NCBI RefSeq assembly: GCF_003206065.1
Contig: NZ_PZJQ01000004.1
Span: forward strand, 1,151,965-1,215,964
DNA length: 64,000 bases
Source: Salinicola halimionae
Lineage (GTDB): Bacteria > Pseudomonadota > Gammaproteobacteria > Pseudomonadales > Halomonadaceae
Direction of reading: 5' to 3'
Each line of letters begins with the position of its first letter. Positions within the stretch are counted from its first letter, which is position 1. Shown one piece after another: positions 19,535-28,791 of this stretch. The position numbers were made by a program, and so were the translations under genes. Under the pieces are notes generated by a model. It was not told the DNA's origin and did not search any database. It saw nothing but the letters and a program-made list of their open reading frames with translations.

Positions 19535-21400
19535 TCACTCCTGACCGCGCTGACGCGCGGTAACGGCCCGAGCGCGCTCGGTGTCGACCCACCACACCGT
19601 GAAGTCGGGGGTATAGCTCGGGAAGGGTTTGGGATAGTCGAACTTGTCCCAGACCGCGACGCGAGTGCCGTCGAAATTCCACTGTGGAACCACGTAGAAG
19701 CCCCACTGTAGAACGCGATCGAGCGCGCGCGAGGCAATGTCCAGCTGCTCGCGGCTGTCGGCCTGAATCAGTTGGTCGACCAGCGCGTCCACTACCGGAT
19801 CATGGACGCCCGCCAGGTTTCGGCTCTGCGGTACATCGGCATACTCGCTGGTCCAGAAGTCCCGCTGCTCGTTGCCGGGATTGGCCGACTGCGGAAAGCT
19901 GCCGACGATCATGTCGAACTGAAACCCTCGCAGGCGGTTGAGGTATTGATTGACGTCGACCACCCGGATCTTGCTCTGGATGCCGAGCCGCTCCAGGTTG
20001 CGCACGAACGGTTGTGTGATGCGCTCCCACTGGCTGTCGTAGAGCAGGAATTCGAGCGTGAACGGCTGACCGGTGTCGAGGTTGACGAGTTTGCCGTCTT
20101 GCACGTCGTAACCGGCCTCGCGGAGCAGGTCGAGTGCCTTTCGCAGCCGGGGGCGAAGTGCCTCCGGCTGGGGTATCGGCAGTGGCTGGTCGAACACGGC
20201 ATCGGGTAGTTGGTCTCGGAAGGGCGCAAGCAACTCCAGCTCGTCGTCATCGGGCAATCCAAGGGCGGCCATCTCCGAGTTCTGGAAATAGCTGTCGGTG
20301 CGCTGATAGGCCCCATAGAACAAGTGCTGGTTGAGCCAGTCGAAGTCGAATACCAAACTCAGCGCGCGTCGCACTCGTGGGTCCGAGAGCTTGTCGCGCC
20401 GCGTATTGAAGACGTAGCCCTGCATCCCCGCGGGTTGGCCGTCGGGAACGATGACCCTCTGAATCGCCCCGTCCTCGACGGCCGGCGTGTCGTAGGCGGT
20501 TGCCCAGTTCTTGGCACTGCTTTCGATGCGCATGTCCAACGCGCCGGCGAGAAACGCCTCGAGCGCCACGGATTGATCGCGGAAGTAATCGTAGATCAGC
20601 CGGTCGATATTGTAGCGTCCACGATTGAGCGGCAGATTCTTGCCCCAGTAATCCTTGACCCGGCGATAGACGATGCGCCGGCCGGGATCGACCTCGGAGA
20701 TCTCGTAGGGGCCGGAGCCCATCAGCTTGTCGAGCGTCGGTTTGGTGAATTCCCGGTCCTGCCAGTAATGCTGGGGCAGTACCGGTAGCTGACCCAGGAT
20801 CAGCGGCAGCTCGCGCGACTGATTGTTCGAGAACTCGAATCGCACGGTACGCTCGCTGAGCGCCGAGGCCGATTCGACGCTGGCGTAGTAGGCTCGATAG
20901 AACGGTGAGCCTTTGCCGCGCAGCAGGCGGAAGCTGAACACGACGTCCTTGGCGGTCACTGGCGTACCGTCGTGAAACCGCGCCTCCGGCCGGATATCGA
21001 TCTCCATCCAGTGGCGATCGGGATCGAGGCGAATGCCGCCGGCCAGTAGTCCATACATGGTGAAAGGCTCATCGGCGCTGGATTCCATCAGCGTGTCGTA
21101 AATCTGGCTGAGCCCATCCGCAGGCGTGCCCTGAATGATGAAGGGATTGGTGGAGTCGAAGCTGCCGTTGGCGGCCCGACGCAGCGTGCCGCCTTTGGAC
21201 GCGGCAGGGTTGGCATAGGGTAGGTGGTCGAAGTCGGTAGGCAGCGCCGGGTCGTCATAGAGGGCGATGGCATGGACGGTCGGCACGCGATCGCTGTCGC
21301 TCTCAGCCGTGGGTTGGCTTGACGGCGCATTTGCCGACACCGACAGCGGGAGGGTCAGCGCCAGCGTGGCGGCGGCCAGCAGCCATCGGAATCTAGTCAT
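19535..21400 (-). CDS. yejA: Peptide ABC importer substrate-binding protein YejA
   Basis: YejA is the periplasmic peptide-binding protein of the Yej system (SBP family 5). The 621-residue product starts with a signal peptide (MTRFRWLLAAATLALTLPLS, cleavage probably after VSANA). Family blocks seen: ALYDDPALPTDFDHLPYANP, the KGGTLRRAANGSFDSTNPF region, and YNIDRLIYDYFRDQSVALEAF. It is first in the yejA-B-E-F operon; yejB follows within 10 bases. Confidence 0.94.
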   Translation of the reverse strand: MTRFRWLLAAATLALTLPLSVSANAPSSQPTAESDSDRVPTVHAIALYDDPALPTDFDHLPYANPAASKGGTLRRAANGSFDSTNPFIIQGTPADGLSQIYDTLMESSADEPFTMYGLLAGGIRLDPDRHWMEIDIRPEARFHDGTPVTAKDVVFSFRLLRGKGSPFYRAYYASVESASALSERTVRFEFSNNQSRELPLILGQLPVLPQHYWQDREFTKPTLDKLMGSGPYEISEVDPGRRIVYRRVKDYWGKNLPLNRGRYNIDRLIYDYFRDQSVALEAFLAGALDMRIESSAKNWATAYDTPAVEDGAIQRVIVPDGQPAGMQGYVFNTRRDKLSDPRVRRALSLVFDFDWLNQHLFYGAYQRTDSYFQNSEMAALGLPDDDELELLAPFRDQLPDAVFDQPLPIPQPEALRPRLRKALDLLREAGYDVQDGKLVNLDTGQPFTLEFLLYDSQWERITQPFVRNLERLGIQSKIRVVDVNQYLNRLRGFQFDMIVGSFPQSANPGNEQRDFWTSEYADVPQSRNLAGVHDPVVDALVDQLIQADSREQLDIASRALDRVLQWGFYVVPQWNFDGTRVAVWDKFDYPKPFPSYTPDFTVWWVDTERARAVTARQRGQE

Positions 21401-21464
21401 GATCGACTTCCTTTCGTTGCTGTGCCGGTCTGGACGGAAGACGCTCTGGAGCGTGCGTGGTGTC

Positions 21465-21509
21465 GCGAATCGTCACTTTGTGAATCGCCACTCTGTGAAC
21501 CGCCGCTTA
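21465..21509. repeat. Three imperfect 15-bp tandem repeats upstream of yejA
   Basis: Copies GCGAATCGTCACTTT, GTGAATCGCCACTCT and GTGAACCGCCGCTTA run without gaps at 21465-21479, 21480-21494 and 21495-21509, in the 194-base gap between mltD and yejA. They lie 65-109 bases before the yejA start, in the likely promoter region. No function can be read from the sequence. Confidence 0.7.
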
Positions 21510-21594
21510 GAGGATCCGGTGTGCCGTGCATCGTAATACCGGCAGTCGTCTTGCCGCCATTCGTTGTAACCTCGATCGCGGCCATGTCAAAGGG

Positions 21595-22758
21595 TTATCG
21601 GTCGCTACCATTTTGTGCCAGCGTCGTGGCGGGGACGGCCAACGTCTGTCCGATGCGGATGGTGCTGCCGCGTAGATCGTTTTCCCGCCGAATTTCGCCA
21701 ACGCTGGCGCCGAACCGTGCGGCGATGCCGGAAAGTGTATCTCCACGCCGCACCACGTAGCGATTGAGGGCCGTACGCTCCGAGGCCGGCAGGGCCGCAA
21801 GGTTGGCGAGAAAATGCTGCTTGACCGCGACGGGAACGAGGATCGTGGCATCGTCGCGAGGGCGCGTCGACGCCCGCTTGAACCCAGGGTTGAGCTGGCG
21901 CAGTGTCTGGGGATCGACGCCAGCGAGCTCGGCGGCCAGTGACAGTGTCAGCGGACCATCGGTGGCGACCTGAGCAAATTGGGCGCTATCGGGGATCGTC
22001 GGCAACACCACGCCGTACTGCTCCGGCTGCGCAATCACTTCGGAAAGCGCCAGCAGGCGCGGAATGTACGCCATGGTTTCGGCGGGCAGACGCAAATGCC
22101 AGTAATCGATCGGTTCGCCGCGATTGGCGGCAGCCTCTCTGGCCGAATTCACGGTGCCCGCGCCGGCGTTGTAAGCTGCCAGCGCCAACAGCAGATCGCC
22201 ATCGTACCAGCGGTCAGCCTGCTGCTGAATGTAGCTCATCGCGGCAGCGGTGGCGGCGACGACATCGTGGCGACCGTCGTACCAGGCCGTGCGCGACAGG
22301 CCCATGGCGTCGCCGGTCGCGGGCATGAACTGCCATAGGCCAGCGGCGCCGCCAGGGTTGGTGGCGGTAGGATCGTAGCCGCTCTCGATGAAGGGCAACA
22401 GGGCGATCTCGCCAGGCAGATCGCGAGACTTGAGCTGCAGAGTAACCCAGCGCAGCCAGGGTTTGGCCTGGGCCGCCACGCGCTCGACATGCTGAGGGTG
22501 GTCTCGATACCACTCCAGCCACTCGGCAACTCGGGGGTTGGCCGTTTCGTGGGAAAGGCGAAACTCCTTGCGAAGGCGGAGCCAGGCATCGGGCGTACGA
22601 TGCTTCTGAAGTGTCAACGATGACCAGAAGGTGCGCGGGGGGGCACTGGCCTGGACATCGACGCCGCTGCCCGCGATGGCGGTCACGGGCATGACGGAAA
22701 GTAGCAGGCTGCCTGCCAGGCCAAAGAAGACCTGGCAGCGCCTCGATCGGTAAATCAT
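21595..22758 (-). CDS. mltD: Membrane-bound lytic transglycosylase D (MltD-like) with LysM
   Basis: MltD cleaves the glycan strands of peptidoglycan in the periplasm. After a signal peptide (about residues 1-30), the SLT domain holds the catalytic Glu in LLPFIESGYDPTATNPGGAAG (about residue 125) and the motif LALAAYNAGAGTV. A C-terminal LysM follows (YVVRRGDTLSGIAARFGAS, about residues 332-350), and a weaker LysM-like segment lies near residues 265-285. No lipobox Cys is present in the signal region, so it is probably periplasmic rather than lipid-anchored. Next to gloB, as in E. coli. Confidence 0.9.
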   Translation of the reverse strand: MIYRSRRCQVFFGLAGSLLLSVMPVTAIAGSGVDVQASAPPRTFWSSLTLQKHRTPDAWLRLRKEFRLSHETANPRVAEWLEWYRDHPQHVERVAAQAKPWLRWVTLQLKSRDLPGEIALLPFIESGYDPTATNPGGAAGLWQFMPATGDAMGLSRTAWYDGRHDVVAATAAAMSYIQQQADRWYDGDLLLALAAYNAGAGTVNSAREAAANRGEPIDYWHLRLPAETMAYIPRLLALSEVIAQPEQYGVVLPTIPDSAQFAQVATDGPLTLSLAAELAGVDPQTLRQLNPGFKRASTRPRDDATILVPVAVKQHFLANLAALPASERTALNRYVVRRGDTLSGIAARFGASVGEIRRENDLRGSTIRIGQTLAVPATTLAQNGSDR

Positions 22759-22836
22759 GTGTTCGACAATCCTTGATGACGCTGTCGCCGAACCGGATCG
22801 GCCGAACAGCGAGTAACCTCGTCTTGCATCGCGATG

Positions 22837-23604
22837 CTAGAAGCGATCTTTCCACGCCCGTAGGCTGGCAAAAGCCTCTGTATCGTTATCGGCAGCTCCT
22901 CGCTGACGTAAAGTCTCGAGCAGCCCAGGCTCGGCGATGCGCAGGAACGGGTTGATCTGGCGTTCGCGTGCAAGGGTCGTCGGCAGCGTCGGGCGGTCCA
23001 GGTCACGGGCGGTCTGACACTCCTTCCGGTAGGCATCACGGGCTGCATTATCGGGTTCGGCCGCTGCAGCGAAGGCGAGGTTGGCGAGCGTGTATTCATG
23101 GGCGGCAAATACCAGCGTATCTTCCGGCAGCGCCTCGAGCTTGGCCAGCGACTCGCGCATCTGTTCGGGAGAGCCTTCGAACAGGCGCCCGCAGCCGCCG
23201 GAGAACAGCGTGTCGCCAGCGAACAGCAGTCCCGGTGTTCCGGGAGCGTAGAAGGCGATATGATCCAATGTATGGCCGGGTACGGCGAACACGTCGAAGT
23301 GCCGCCCCAGGACGCGACAGCCGTCGCCTTCGCCAACGCGATGGTCGATGCCGGCAATGGCGTCGTTATCGGGACCGTAGACCTGCGGAGAGTAACGTTC
23401 GATCAGCTCGATCAGCCCACCGGTGTGATCCCGATGATGGTGAGTGATCAAGATGGTGTCCAGTATCAGGTTTTCCTGCTCGAGCCAGGCGATGACGGGT
23501 TCGGCGTCGCCCGGGTCGACGACGACAGCGCGATTCTGGGCATCCTGACGCATCACCCAGATATAGTTGTCCTGCAACGCGGGAATCGGTTTCACGGTCA
23601 ACAT
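22837..23604 (-). CDS. gloB: Hydroxyacylglutathione hydrolase (glyoxalase II)
   Basis: GloB hydrolyses S-lactoylglutathione to lactate and glutathione, completing methylglyoxal detoxification. Metal ligands: THHHRDHTGG (THxHxDH motif, about residue 55), His in VPGHTLDHIAF, Asp in LLFAGDTLFSGGCGR. The ATG at 23604 gives 255 residues (family about 251), with AAGGAT as ribosome site; a longer in-frame reading to 23700 adds an unlike N-terminus. Confidence 0.95.
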   Translation of the reverse strand: MLTVKPIPALQDNYIWVMRQDAQNRAVVVDPGDAEPVIAWLEQENLILDTILITHHHRDHTGGLIELIERYSPQVYGPDNDAIAGIDHRVGEGDGCRVLGRHFDVFAVPGHTLDHIAFYAPGTPGLLFAGDTLFSGGCGRLFEGSPEQMRESLAKLEALPEDTLVFAAHEYTLANLAFAAAAEPDNAARDAYRKECQTARDLDRPTLPTTLARERQINPFLRIAEPGLLETLRQRGAADNDTEAFASLRAWKDRF

Positions 23605-23818
23605 GTGGCATCCTTCTGCGGCAGGTTCGTTCATCGCTTTTAGCGCCCGGGTTTCCAACGTCGATGATTTCGGCGTCGAAGGCGAATGTCGCTCAACCAT
23701 GGCTCTGATCCACGCGCTGCGCGTAGGTTCCCTAGTCGCCTAGAAATGAACTTCCGCTGCAGGAGCCGGTGACGAACCGCCGTTTAAAAAGCGATAACCT
23801 TGGGGAGTAAAGTCGGCC

Positions 23819-24721
23819 GTGTCAATCTCGCCACCCGATCAGGGTTTGCAAGCAGCCGTTCGCGAAGGACGCCGATTCTGGGAATCCGCGCCCGGCCTCG
23901 CGCTGTGGCGGGCCGAGCGCGCGTGCCTGGGCCCGCACTGCGAGCAACATCGTGGCATTGTCAGTCTGCAGTTGGGCATGGCGCCATTGATGAGCGATAT
24001 GTGTCCGATTCGCTATGCGCTGGACTGGGCTCCGACGTCCGATCTCGTTCGTAGTGACAACAGCCTAGTTTGCCTCCCCGATAGCCTTCCGCTTGCCGAT
24101 GACAGCCTCGACCTGGTGTTGCTGCACCATCTGCTCGAGGCCGTCGAGCGTCCGCATCATGTCCTGCAGGAAGCCGCGCGGGTTACGCGCGCTGACGGCC
24201 GTCTGCTGGTCTTTGGCTGGCATCCGTTCGGCCCGAGCGGTCTCCGACGCCGACAGCGGCCCGCTCCGTGGCAACAGCAGTGGCGCGCCCCCGGGCGTCT
24301 GCGCGACTGGCTGGCGTTTGTCGACTTCGAGATCGAGCGGGTAGACTACTGCGGTTTTCGGCTACCTGGTCGCGCCAGTGGAAGCGATCGACTCGAGACG
24401 CTGGGCCGGCGCTACAATTTGCCGCTGGCCTCGGCATACTTGCTGGTCGCGCGGCGGCGAAGCATCCCGGTCCAGCCAATCAAGGTGCGGGAGCCGGTGC
24501 TCGGTGGCAACAAATCCGGTGCCTGGTTAGGACTTGCCAAGGAGACGGCGCACGCGCGCGGCCGCGGTGCGGAAGACCCTCCTCGGGGCCCCAAACCTTT
24601 GCCCCGTCAAGCGGCGCACGAGGTTGCCGATAGCGATCAATGTGGCGCGACGACCCGGGATTATGTCAACGCCAACGGTAGCGGCGTCGCCCGCGCTCGC
24701 CCGTCCCGCACGACCGCCTGA
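23819..24721 (+). CDS. yafS: SAM-dependent methyltransferase, YafS-like
   Basis: This is a predicted class I methyltransferase of unknown substrate. The Methyltransf_11-type core shows [27 protein letters not shown] followed by [18 protein letters not shown]. The N-terminal Gly-rich SAM loop is degenerate. About 50 C-terminal residues after [13 protein letters not shown] are Arg/Ala/Gly-rich and probably disordered. The start is GTG. Its place between gloB (divergent) and rnhA matches E. coli yafS, which supports orthology; catalytic activity is inferred. Confidence 0.8.
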   Translation: MSISPPDQGLQAAVREGRRFWESAPGLALWRAERACLGPHCEQHRGIVSLQLGMAPLMSDMCPIRYALDWAPTSDLVRSDNSLVCLPDSLPLADDSLDLVLLHHLLEAVERPHHVLQEAARVTRADGRLLVFGWHPFGPSGLRRRQRPAPWQQQWRAPGRLRDWLAFVDFEIERVDYCGFRLPGRASGSDRLETLGRRYNLPLASAYLLVARRRSIPVQPIKVREPVLGGNKSGAWLGLAKETAHARGRGAEDPPRGPKPLPRQAAHEVADSDQCGATTRDYVNANGSGVARARPSRTTA

Positions 24722-24753
24722 CCTTAGAGTCACATCAACAGAGAGTTTACGTC

Positions 24754-25239
24754 TTGCCTGCTTCAGAACCCGATTCGACGATGCCCGCCGTGACAATTTA
24801 TACCGACGGCGGTTGCCGGGGTAATCCCGGCCCCGGCGGCTGGGGCGCATTGCTGGTCTCCGGTCGTCACGAGAAGCCCTTGAAAGGGGGTGAGGCCGAA
24901 ACCACCAACAACCGCATGGAGCTGATGGCCGCGATTCAGGCGTTACGGGCGCTGGACCGGTCCTGTCGCGTCGCCCTCTGGACCGACTCCCAATATGTTC
25001 GCAAGGGCATCACGGAGTGGATTCATGGCTGGCAGAAGCGGGGCTGGAAAACCGCGGCCAAACAGCCGGTAAAAAATGCGGAACTGTGGCGGGAATTGCT
25101 TGCGGAAACGCAGCGCCACGTCATCGAGTGGCATTGGGTCAAAGGGCACAGTGGCCATCAGGGCAACGAGGCCGCCGATCGACTGGTCAATGAGGCGATC
25201 GATGAAGTCGTGGCGGCGCGGCGGTCTTCGGAACGTTGA
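24754..25239 (+). CDS. rnhA: Ribonuclease HI
   Basis: RNase HI cuts the RNA strand of RNA-DNA hybrids. All four acidic catalytic residues are visible: Asp in [17 protein letters not shown], Glu in [12 protein letters not shown], Asp in [12 protein letters not shown], Asp in [12 protein letters not shown]; the handle region [10 protein letters not shown] is also present. The TTG at 24754 gives 161 residues; the ATG at 24781 gives 152 and matches the usual N-terminus better. Neither has a strong ribosome site. Directly upstream of dnaQ, as in E. coli. Confidence 0.95.
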   Translation: MPASEPDSTMPAVTIYTDGGCRGNPGPGGWGALLVSGRHEKPLKGGEAETTNNRMELMAAIQALRALDRSCRVALWTDSQYVRKGITEWIHGWQKRGWKTAAKQPVKNAELWRELLAETQRHVIEWHWVKGHSGHQGNEAADRLVNEAIDEVVAARRSSER

Positions 25240-25308
25240 GCCTGCGCCGAAATACGCTTTTCCCCGAATTACCAGTGACAGCCGCCAGATACAAGCGAGG
25301 ATAACGGT

Positions 25309-26058
25309 ATGCGCCAAATCGTCATGGACACGGAAACCACCGGTATCGATCCGCGAGAAGGCCATCGCATCATCGAAATCGGCGGTATCGAGCTGGTCAA
25401 TCGCCGGTTCACCGGACGGACCTATCATCAGTATGTCAACCCGCAACGGGAGATCGAAGCGGAGGCCGTCGAGATTCACGGCATTACCAGCGAACGGGTC
25501 GCCAACGAGCCCGTCTTCGCGCAAATAGCCGATGAGTTATGGGAGTTCATGCGCGGCGCGCAGCTGGTGATTCACAATGCGCCGTTCGACGTCGGTTTTT
25601 TCGACCACGAGTTCAAGTTGCTGAAGGCGGCACGAGGGGAACCGGTGCTGGGTCCGGTTGCCGAGCACTGCAGCGTTCTGGACACGCTGAAGATGGCGCG
25701 TCAGATGCATCCCGGGCAGCGCAATAGTCTCGACGCTCTGTGCAAGCGCTACGACATCGATAATGGGCAGCGGGTACTTCACGGCGCGTTGCTGGACTCC
25801 GAGATCCTGGCCGAAGTCTATCTCGCCATGACCGGCGGCCAGACCGCGCTATCGCTGGCCGGGAACGACACCAGCGATAACCGTGAATCCGGTGGCGCCA
25901 GCGGTAGGCGTCAGGTCGAACGCAACGGTTCGACACTTGCCGTGCTCAAGCCGAGCGAGGCTGAATGGGAAGCTCATCAGCAGCGTCTCGAGCAGATACG
26001 TCAAACGGCGGGTCAGTGTCACTGGGATGCCATGAATCTGCCGGAGTCTCGACACTGA
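25309..26058 (+). CDS. dnaQ: DNA polymerase III epsilon subunit (proofreading exonuclease)
   Basis: DnaQ is the 3'-5' proofreading exonuclease of the replicative polymerase. The exonuclease motifs are in order: Exo I MDTETTGIDPREGH, Exo II HNAPFDVGFFDHEF, Exo III HGALLDSEILAEVY. The C-terminal tail that binds the alpha subunit follows. Length 249 is normal (E. coli 243). Its stop overlaps the start of nudC by one base (TGATG). Confidence 0.96.
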   Translation: MRQIVMDTETTGIDPREGHRIIEIGGIELVNRRFTGRTYHQYVNPQREIEAEAVEIHGITSERVANEPVFAQIADELWEFMRGAQLVIHNAPFDVGFFDHEFKLLKAARGEPVLGPVAEHCSVLDTLKMARQMHPGQRNSLDALCKRYDIDNGQRVLHGALLDSEILAEVYLAMTGGQTALSLAGNDTSDNRESGGASGRRQVERNGSTLAVLKPSEAEWEAHQQRLEQIRQTAGQCHWDAMNLPESRH

Positions 26059-26825
26059 TGCTACAGCGCGAGATGCCGCCGGCAGATGCCGTGGGCGGTT
26101 GGCTATTGCGCATGAGCGATAGCGGTGTGGCCCCGGAAGCCGGCGAGATGCTGGTCCACTGCGAACGCTGGCCTGAACGAGCGCTACCGTTGGGATACTG
26201 GCTAGGCGAACCCGTCGCCGTGGTGCTCGAGGCGGGGACTGATGACTGGCCGGCGTTTCGTGATTGGCTGGCGCAGCTGTCGGCAGCGCAGAGCGAACTG
26301 TTGGCAACTGCGCTGCAGGTCACACGCTGGGAGCGGGATCATCGTTTCTGTGGTCGCTGCGGACAGGCCACGCGTCGACTCTCTCACGAGTTCGCGATGC
26401 AGTGTGACAACTGTGGCCTGCGCGGCTATCCGCGTATTTCGCCGTGTATCATTACGCTGGTCACTTACGGCAAGGACATGCTGCTGGCCCGGAGCCCGCG
26501 GTTTCCGCCTCAGCGCTACTCGACACTAGCCGGTTTCATCGAGCCGGGCGAAGCGGTCGAGGCTGCGGTCAGGCGAGAAGTGATGGAAGAAGTGGGTATC
26601 GATGTCGGCCGCGTCAGCTTTTTCAAGAGTCAGTCGTGGCCGTTTCCGCACTCGCTGATGATGGGATTCTTTGCCGAAGCGGCCAGTCGTCGCATCCGCA
26701 TCGACGGAGAGGAAATCGTCGATGCGGCCTGGTTCCGTCCGGACAAATTACCGCAGCTTCCGCCGGCCTACTCGATTTCTCGCCAATTGATCGAAACCCA
26801 CTGCGGTGCGGTCGCGGTGCGTTGA
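26058..26825 (+). CDS. nudC: NAD+ diphosphatase / NADH pyrophosphatase NudC
   Basis: NudC hydrolyses NAD(H) to NMN(H) and AMP and can remove NAD caps from RNA. Features: a zinc ribbon CGRCG...CDNCG (about residues 99-118), the Nudix box GFIEPGEAVEAAVRREVMEE (about residues 158-177) and, downstream, SQSWPFPHSLMMGF, the NudC specificity motif usually written SQPWPFPxS, here with Ser for Pro. The start at 26058 (255 residues; E. coli 257) is set by the TGATG overlap with dnaQ. Confidence 0.93.
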   Translation: MLQREMPPADAVGGWLLRMSDSGVAPEAGEMLVHCERWPERALPLGYWLGEPVAVVLEAGTDDWPAFRDWLAQLSAAQSELLATALQVTRWERDHRFCGRCGQATRRLSHEFAMQCDNCGLRGYPRISPCIITLVTYGKDMLLARSPRFPPQRYSTLAGFIEPGEAVEAAVRREVMEEVGIDVGRVSFFKSQSWPFPHSLMMGFFAEAASRRIRIDGEEIVDAAWFRPDKLPQLPPAYSISRQLIETHCGAVAVR

Positions 26826-26835
26826 GCGCAGCAGC

Positions 26836-27156
26836 TCACGCCTTGGATTTGCCGAACAGTTTGGGCAGCCGGCTGGCAAGACCGATGTCTCCCTTGACCT
26901 TGACCTTGCCCGTCAGCAACGCCTGCATCGTGTTGAGCTCTTTCTTGACCAGTGCCATCAGTGTCCCGGTGTCACTGATGATGGTAACGCTGGGGTCCGG
27001 ATGACGACCGGGCTGGATATCGAGCGCGCCGTGATCGATCGTCATGTGATAATCATCGACGTCGTCGAGATCGAATTGATAGACCGCCGACACCGATTCG
27101 GCTGCTTCGGGGTCGAACCGCGCGCGGAGTTTGGCGATCAATTGCTGGTCTTCCAT
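26836..27156 (-). CDS. SCP2 sterol-binding domain protein
   Basis: A small stand-alone SCP2-domain protein, of a type that binds fatty acids or other lipids in a hydrophobic tunnel; the bacterial role is not known. The pattern YQFDLDDVDDYHMTIDHGALDIQPG, then PSVTIISDTGTLMALVKKELNTMQALLTGKVKVKGD, fits the SCP2 fold. The ATG at 27156 (106 residues) has GGGAG 8 bases upstream; a GTG at 27174 is less likely. Convergent with nudC. Confidence 0.85.
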   Translation of the reverse strand: MEDQQLIAKLRARFDPEAAESVSAVYQFDLDDVDDYHMTIDHGALDIQPGRHPDPSVTIISDTGTLMALVKKELNTMQALLTGKVKVKGDIGLASRLPKLFGKSKA

Positions 27157-27313
27157 GAAGGTTTCTCCCGTCACAAAACGCTAAGCAAATCATTGCCCAG
27201 GCTACCACGCAAGCACCATGCAAGCGCGGCGACGGGAGCAGGGTTTTGCAGTGGCGTGACTCAGACGGGACAAAGGCCTTGAAAAGAGTATCTCTCAGCG
27301 CAAGGAGTGTGAC

Positions 27314-28351
27314 GTGATCGAATGGTTGGCCGACTATGGTCTTTTTCTGGCGAAGACCGCCACTCTGGTGATCGCTCTCGGGGTAGTTTTGACCCTGATC
27401 GCTCATGGGCGACGTAAAGGACAAAGCGGTGATGGGGCGACGTTGAAGGTCGTTGAGCTCGATGAGCGCTTTCAACGTCGGCGCCGTCAGCTGCGCTTGG
27501 CGGCAGAACCCAAAGCGGGCCGGCGACGACTCGCCAAGCAGCTCAGGAAATCCGACAAGCAGGCCGCCAAGGGACTCGTAGACGCGCCCGAGCGTATCTG
27601 GGTGCTCGATTTCGATGGCGATCTCAAGGCCTCGAAGACTCCCGCACTGGCTGAATTGGTGTCACTGCTGCTGGAAGAGATTCAGTCCGGCGATGAGATC
27701 GTGCTACGGCTGCAGTCAGGCGGCGGGCTGGTCCACAGTTATGGATTGGCGGCGGCCCAGCTCGATCGTCTTCGCGACGCTGGGGCCAGCCTGACGGTAT
27801 GCGTCGATAAGGTCGCGGCCAGCGGTGGCTACATGATGGCATGCTGCGCCAATCATCTGATCGCGGCGCCCTTTGCCGTGATAGGGTCGATCGGTGTCGT
27901 GGCTCAGATACCCAACGTGCATCGTCTGCTCAAGAAGCACGATGTCGATGTCGAATTACTGACGGCAGGGCGTTACAAGCGCACGCTGACCGTGCTGGGT
28001 GAAAATAGCGAAGAAGGCCGAGCCAAGTTTCTCGAGGATCTGGCCTCGACTCACGATCTGTTCAAGCATTACGTCGGCGAGCGGCGACCCGGATTGGATG
28101 TCGAGTCGGTTGCGACCGGTGAAATCTGGTATGGCAGCGAAGCGCTGGCTGCCGGCTTGGTCGATGCGGTTGGCACCAGCGATGCCTATCTGCTGGAAAA
28201 GCAGCGCCAGCAGGCTCGTGTCCTGAACGTGTCGCTGGAATCACGTTCCGGACTGTTGAGCCGACTAGGCAAAGGCGTGGAGAGTCGTCTTGAAAAGGGC
28301 GTCGATCACATACTCCAGCGCGTCGATGATCTTGGCTGGCAGCGCCGCTAG
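27314..28351 (+). CDS. sohB: Membrane-anchored serine protease SohB (S49 family)
   Basis: SohB is a signal-peptide-peptidase-like protease of the inner membrane. Features: N-terminal membrane helix (about residues 10-33), SohB N-terminal domain with Arg/Lys-rich stretch, catalytic Ser in DKVAASGGYMMACCANH (about residue 175) and catalytic Lys in TAGRYKRTLTVLGENSEEG (about residue 227). The GTG start has AAGGAG 7 bases upstream. Length 345 matches the family (349). Confidence 0.93.
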   Translation: MIEWLADYGLFLAKTATLVIALGVVLTLIAHGRRKGQSGDGATLKVVELDERFQRRRRQLRLAAEPKAGRRRLAKQLRKSDKQAAKGLVDAPERIWVLDFDGDLKASKTPALAELVSLLLEEIQSGDEIVLRLQSGGGLVHSYGLAAAQLDRLRDAGASLTVCVDKVAASGGYMMACCANHLIAAPFAVIGSIGVVAQIPNVHRLLKKHDVDVELLTAGRYKRTLTVLGENSEEGRAKFLEDLASTHDLFKHYVGERRPGLDVESVATGEIWYGSEALAAGLVDAVGTSDAYLLEKQRQQARVLNVSLESRSGLLSRLGKGVESRLEKGVDHILQRVDDLGWQRR

Positions 28352-28363
28352 TCGCTATTGACG

Positions 28364-28681
28364 TCAGGTGAGATTCAGTTCGCCGAGTGTCTGAATCAGA
28401 CGTTCGGCGACATCACCGTGTAGTGAATAGTAGATGACCTGTGAGCTGCGGCGTGTCGATACCAGACGTTCCTGGCGAAGTACGGCCAGATGCTGTGATA
28501 GCGCCGATTGGCTCAACGTCATCTCCTGATTGATCTGGGTAACCGAACGCTCTCCGCGCATCAACATGCACAATATACGCAGCCGGCTCTCGTTGGCGAT
28601 GGCCTTGAGGATAGCCGTGGCAGAGCCGATCTGGTGATCACCAAGCGGGGTAACTGTTGTCGTCATAGAGAAATTCCGCAT
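28364..28681 (-). CDS. ArsR-family transcriptional repressor
   Basis: A winged-helix ArsR regulator. The helix-turn-helix is QINQEMTLSQSALSQHLAVLRQE and the wing is LVSTRRSSQVIYYSLHGD. No CxC metal site in the alpha-3 helix; the single Cys in RILCMLMRG gives no clue to the inducer. Two ATG starts (28681, 28666) are possible. Upstream lie two 17-bp palindromes at and just after the likely transcription start, so it probably represses itself. Target and signal unknown. Confidence 0.88.
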   Translation of the reverse strand: MRNFSMTTTVTPLGDHQIGSATAILKAIANESRLRILCMLMRGERSVTQINQEMTLSQSALSQHLAVLRQERLVSTRRSSQVIYYSLHGDVAERLIQTLGELNLT

Positions 28682-28685
28682 CCGC

Positions 28686-28758
28686 GTTGGCGGATTGCCA
28701 ACACTGAACCGGCGGTTCAGTCCCGTACTATATTAACTTATTGTAACCTAGTGTTACA
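28686..28758. promoter_or_regulatory. Three 17-bp palindromes upstream of arsR
   Basis: GTTGGCggattGCCAAC at 28686-28702, CTGAACCggcGGTTCAG at 28704-28720, and TGTAACctagtGTTACA at 28742-28758 are all exact inverted repeats. A minus-strand -10 TATAGT (28727-28732) places the arsR start near 28720, inside the second palindrome. They look like operators for ArsR or for a regulator of the divergent yhhQ promoter. The three half-sites differ from each other. Confidence 0.6.
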
Positions 28759-28791
28759 GCGTTTTTTCTCCGTGGGAGAGTATGGTTTCTC

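Noticed and set aside
18407-19711. Long plus-strand open frame (434 codons) opposite yejB
   Set aside because: It is the antisense shadow of yejB/yejE in GC-rich DNA: composition is Arg/Gln/Asp-rich with no family motif, and it spans two real overlapping genes.
21397-21585. 62-codon minus-strand frame with Gly-Ser-Gln-Ser-Asp-like repeats
   Set aside because: The repeats come from the 15-bp DNA array; no ribosome site and no conserved sequence. Treated as a promoter region.
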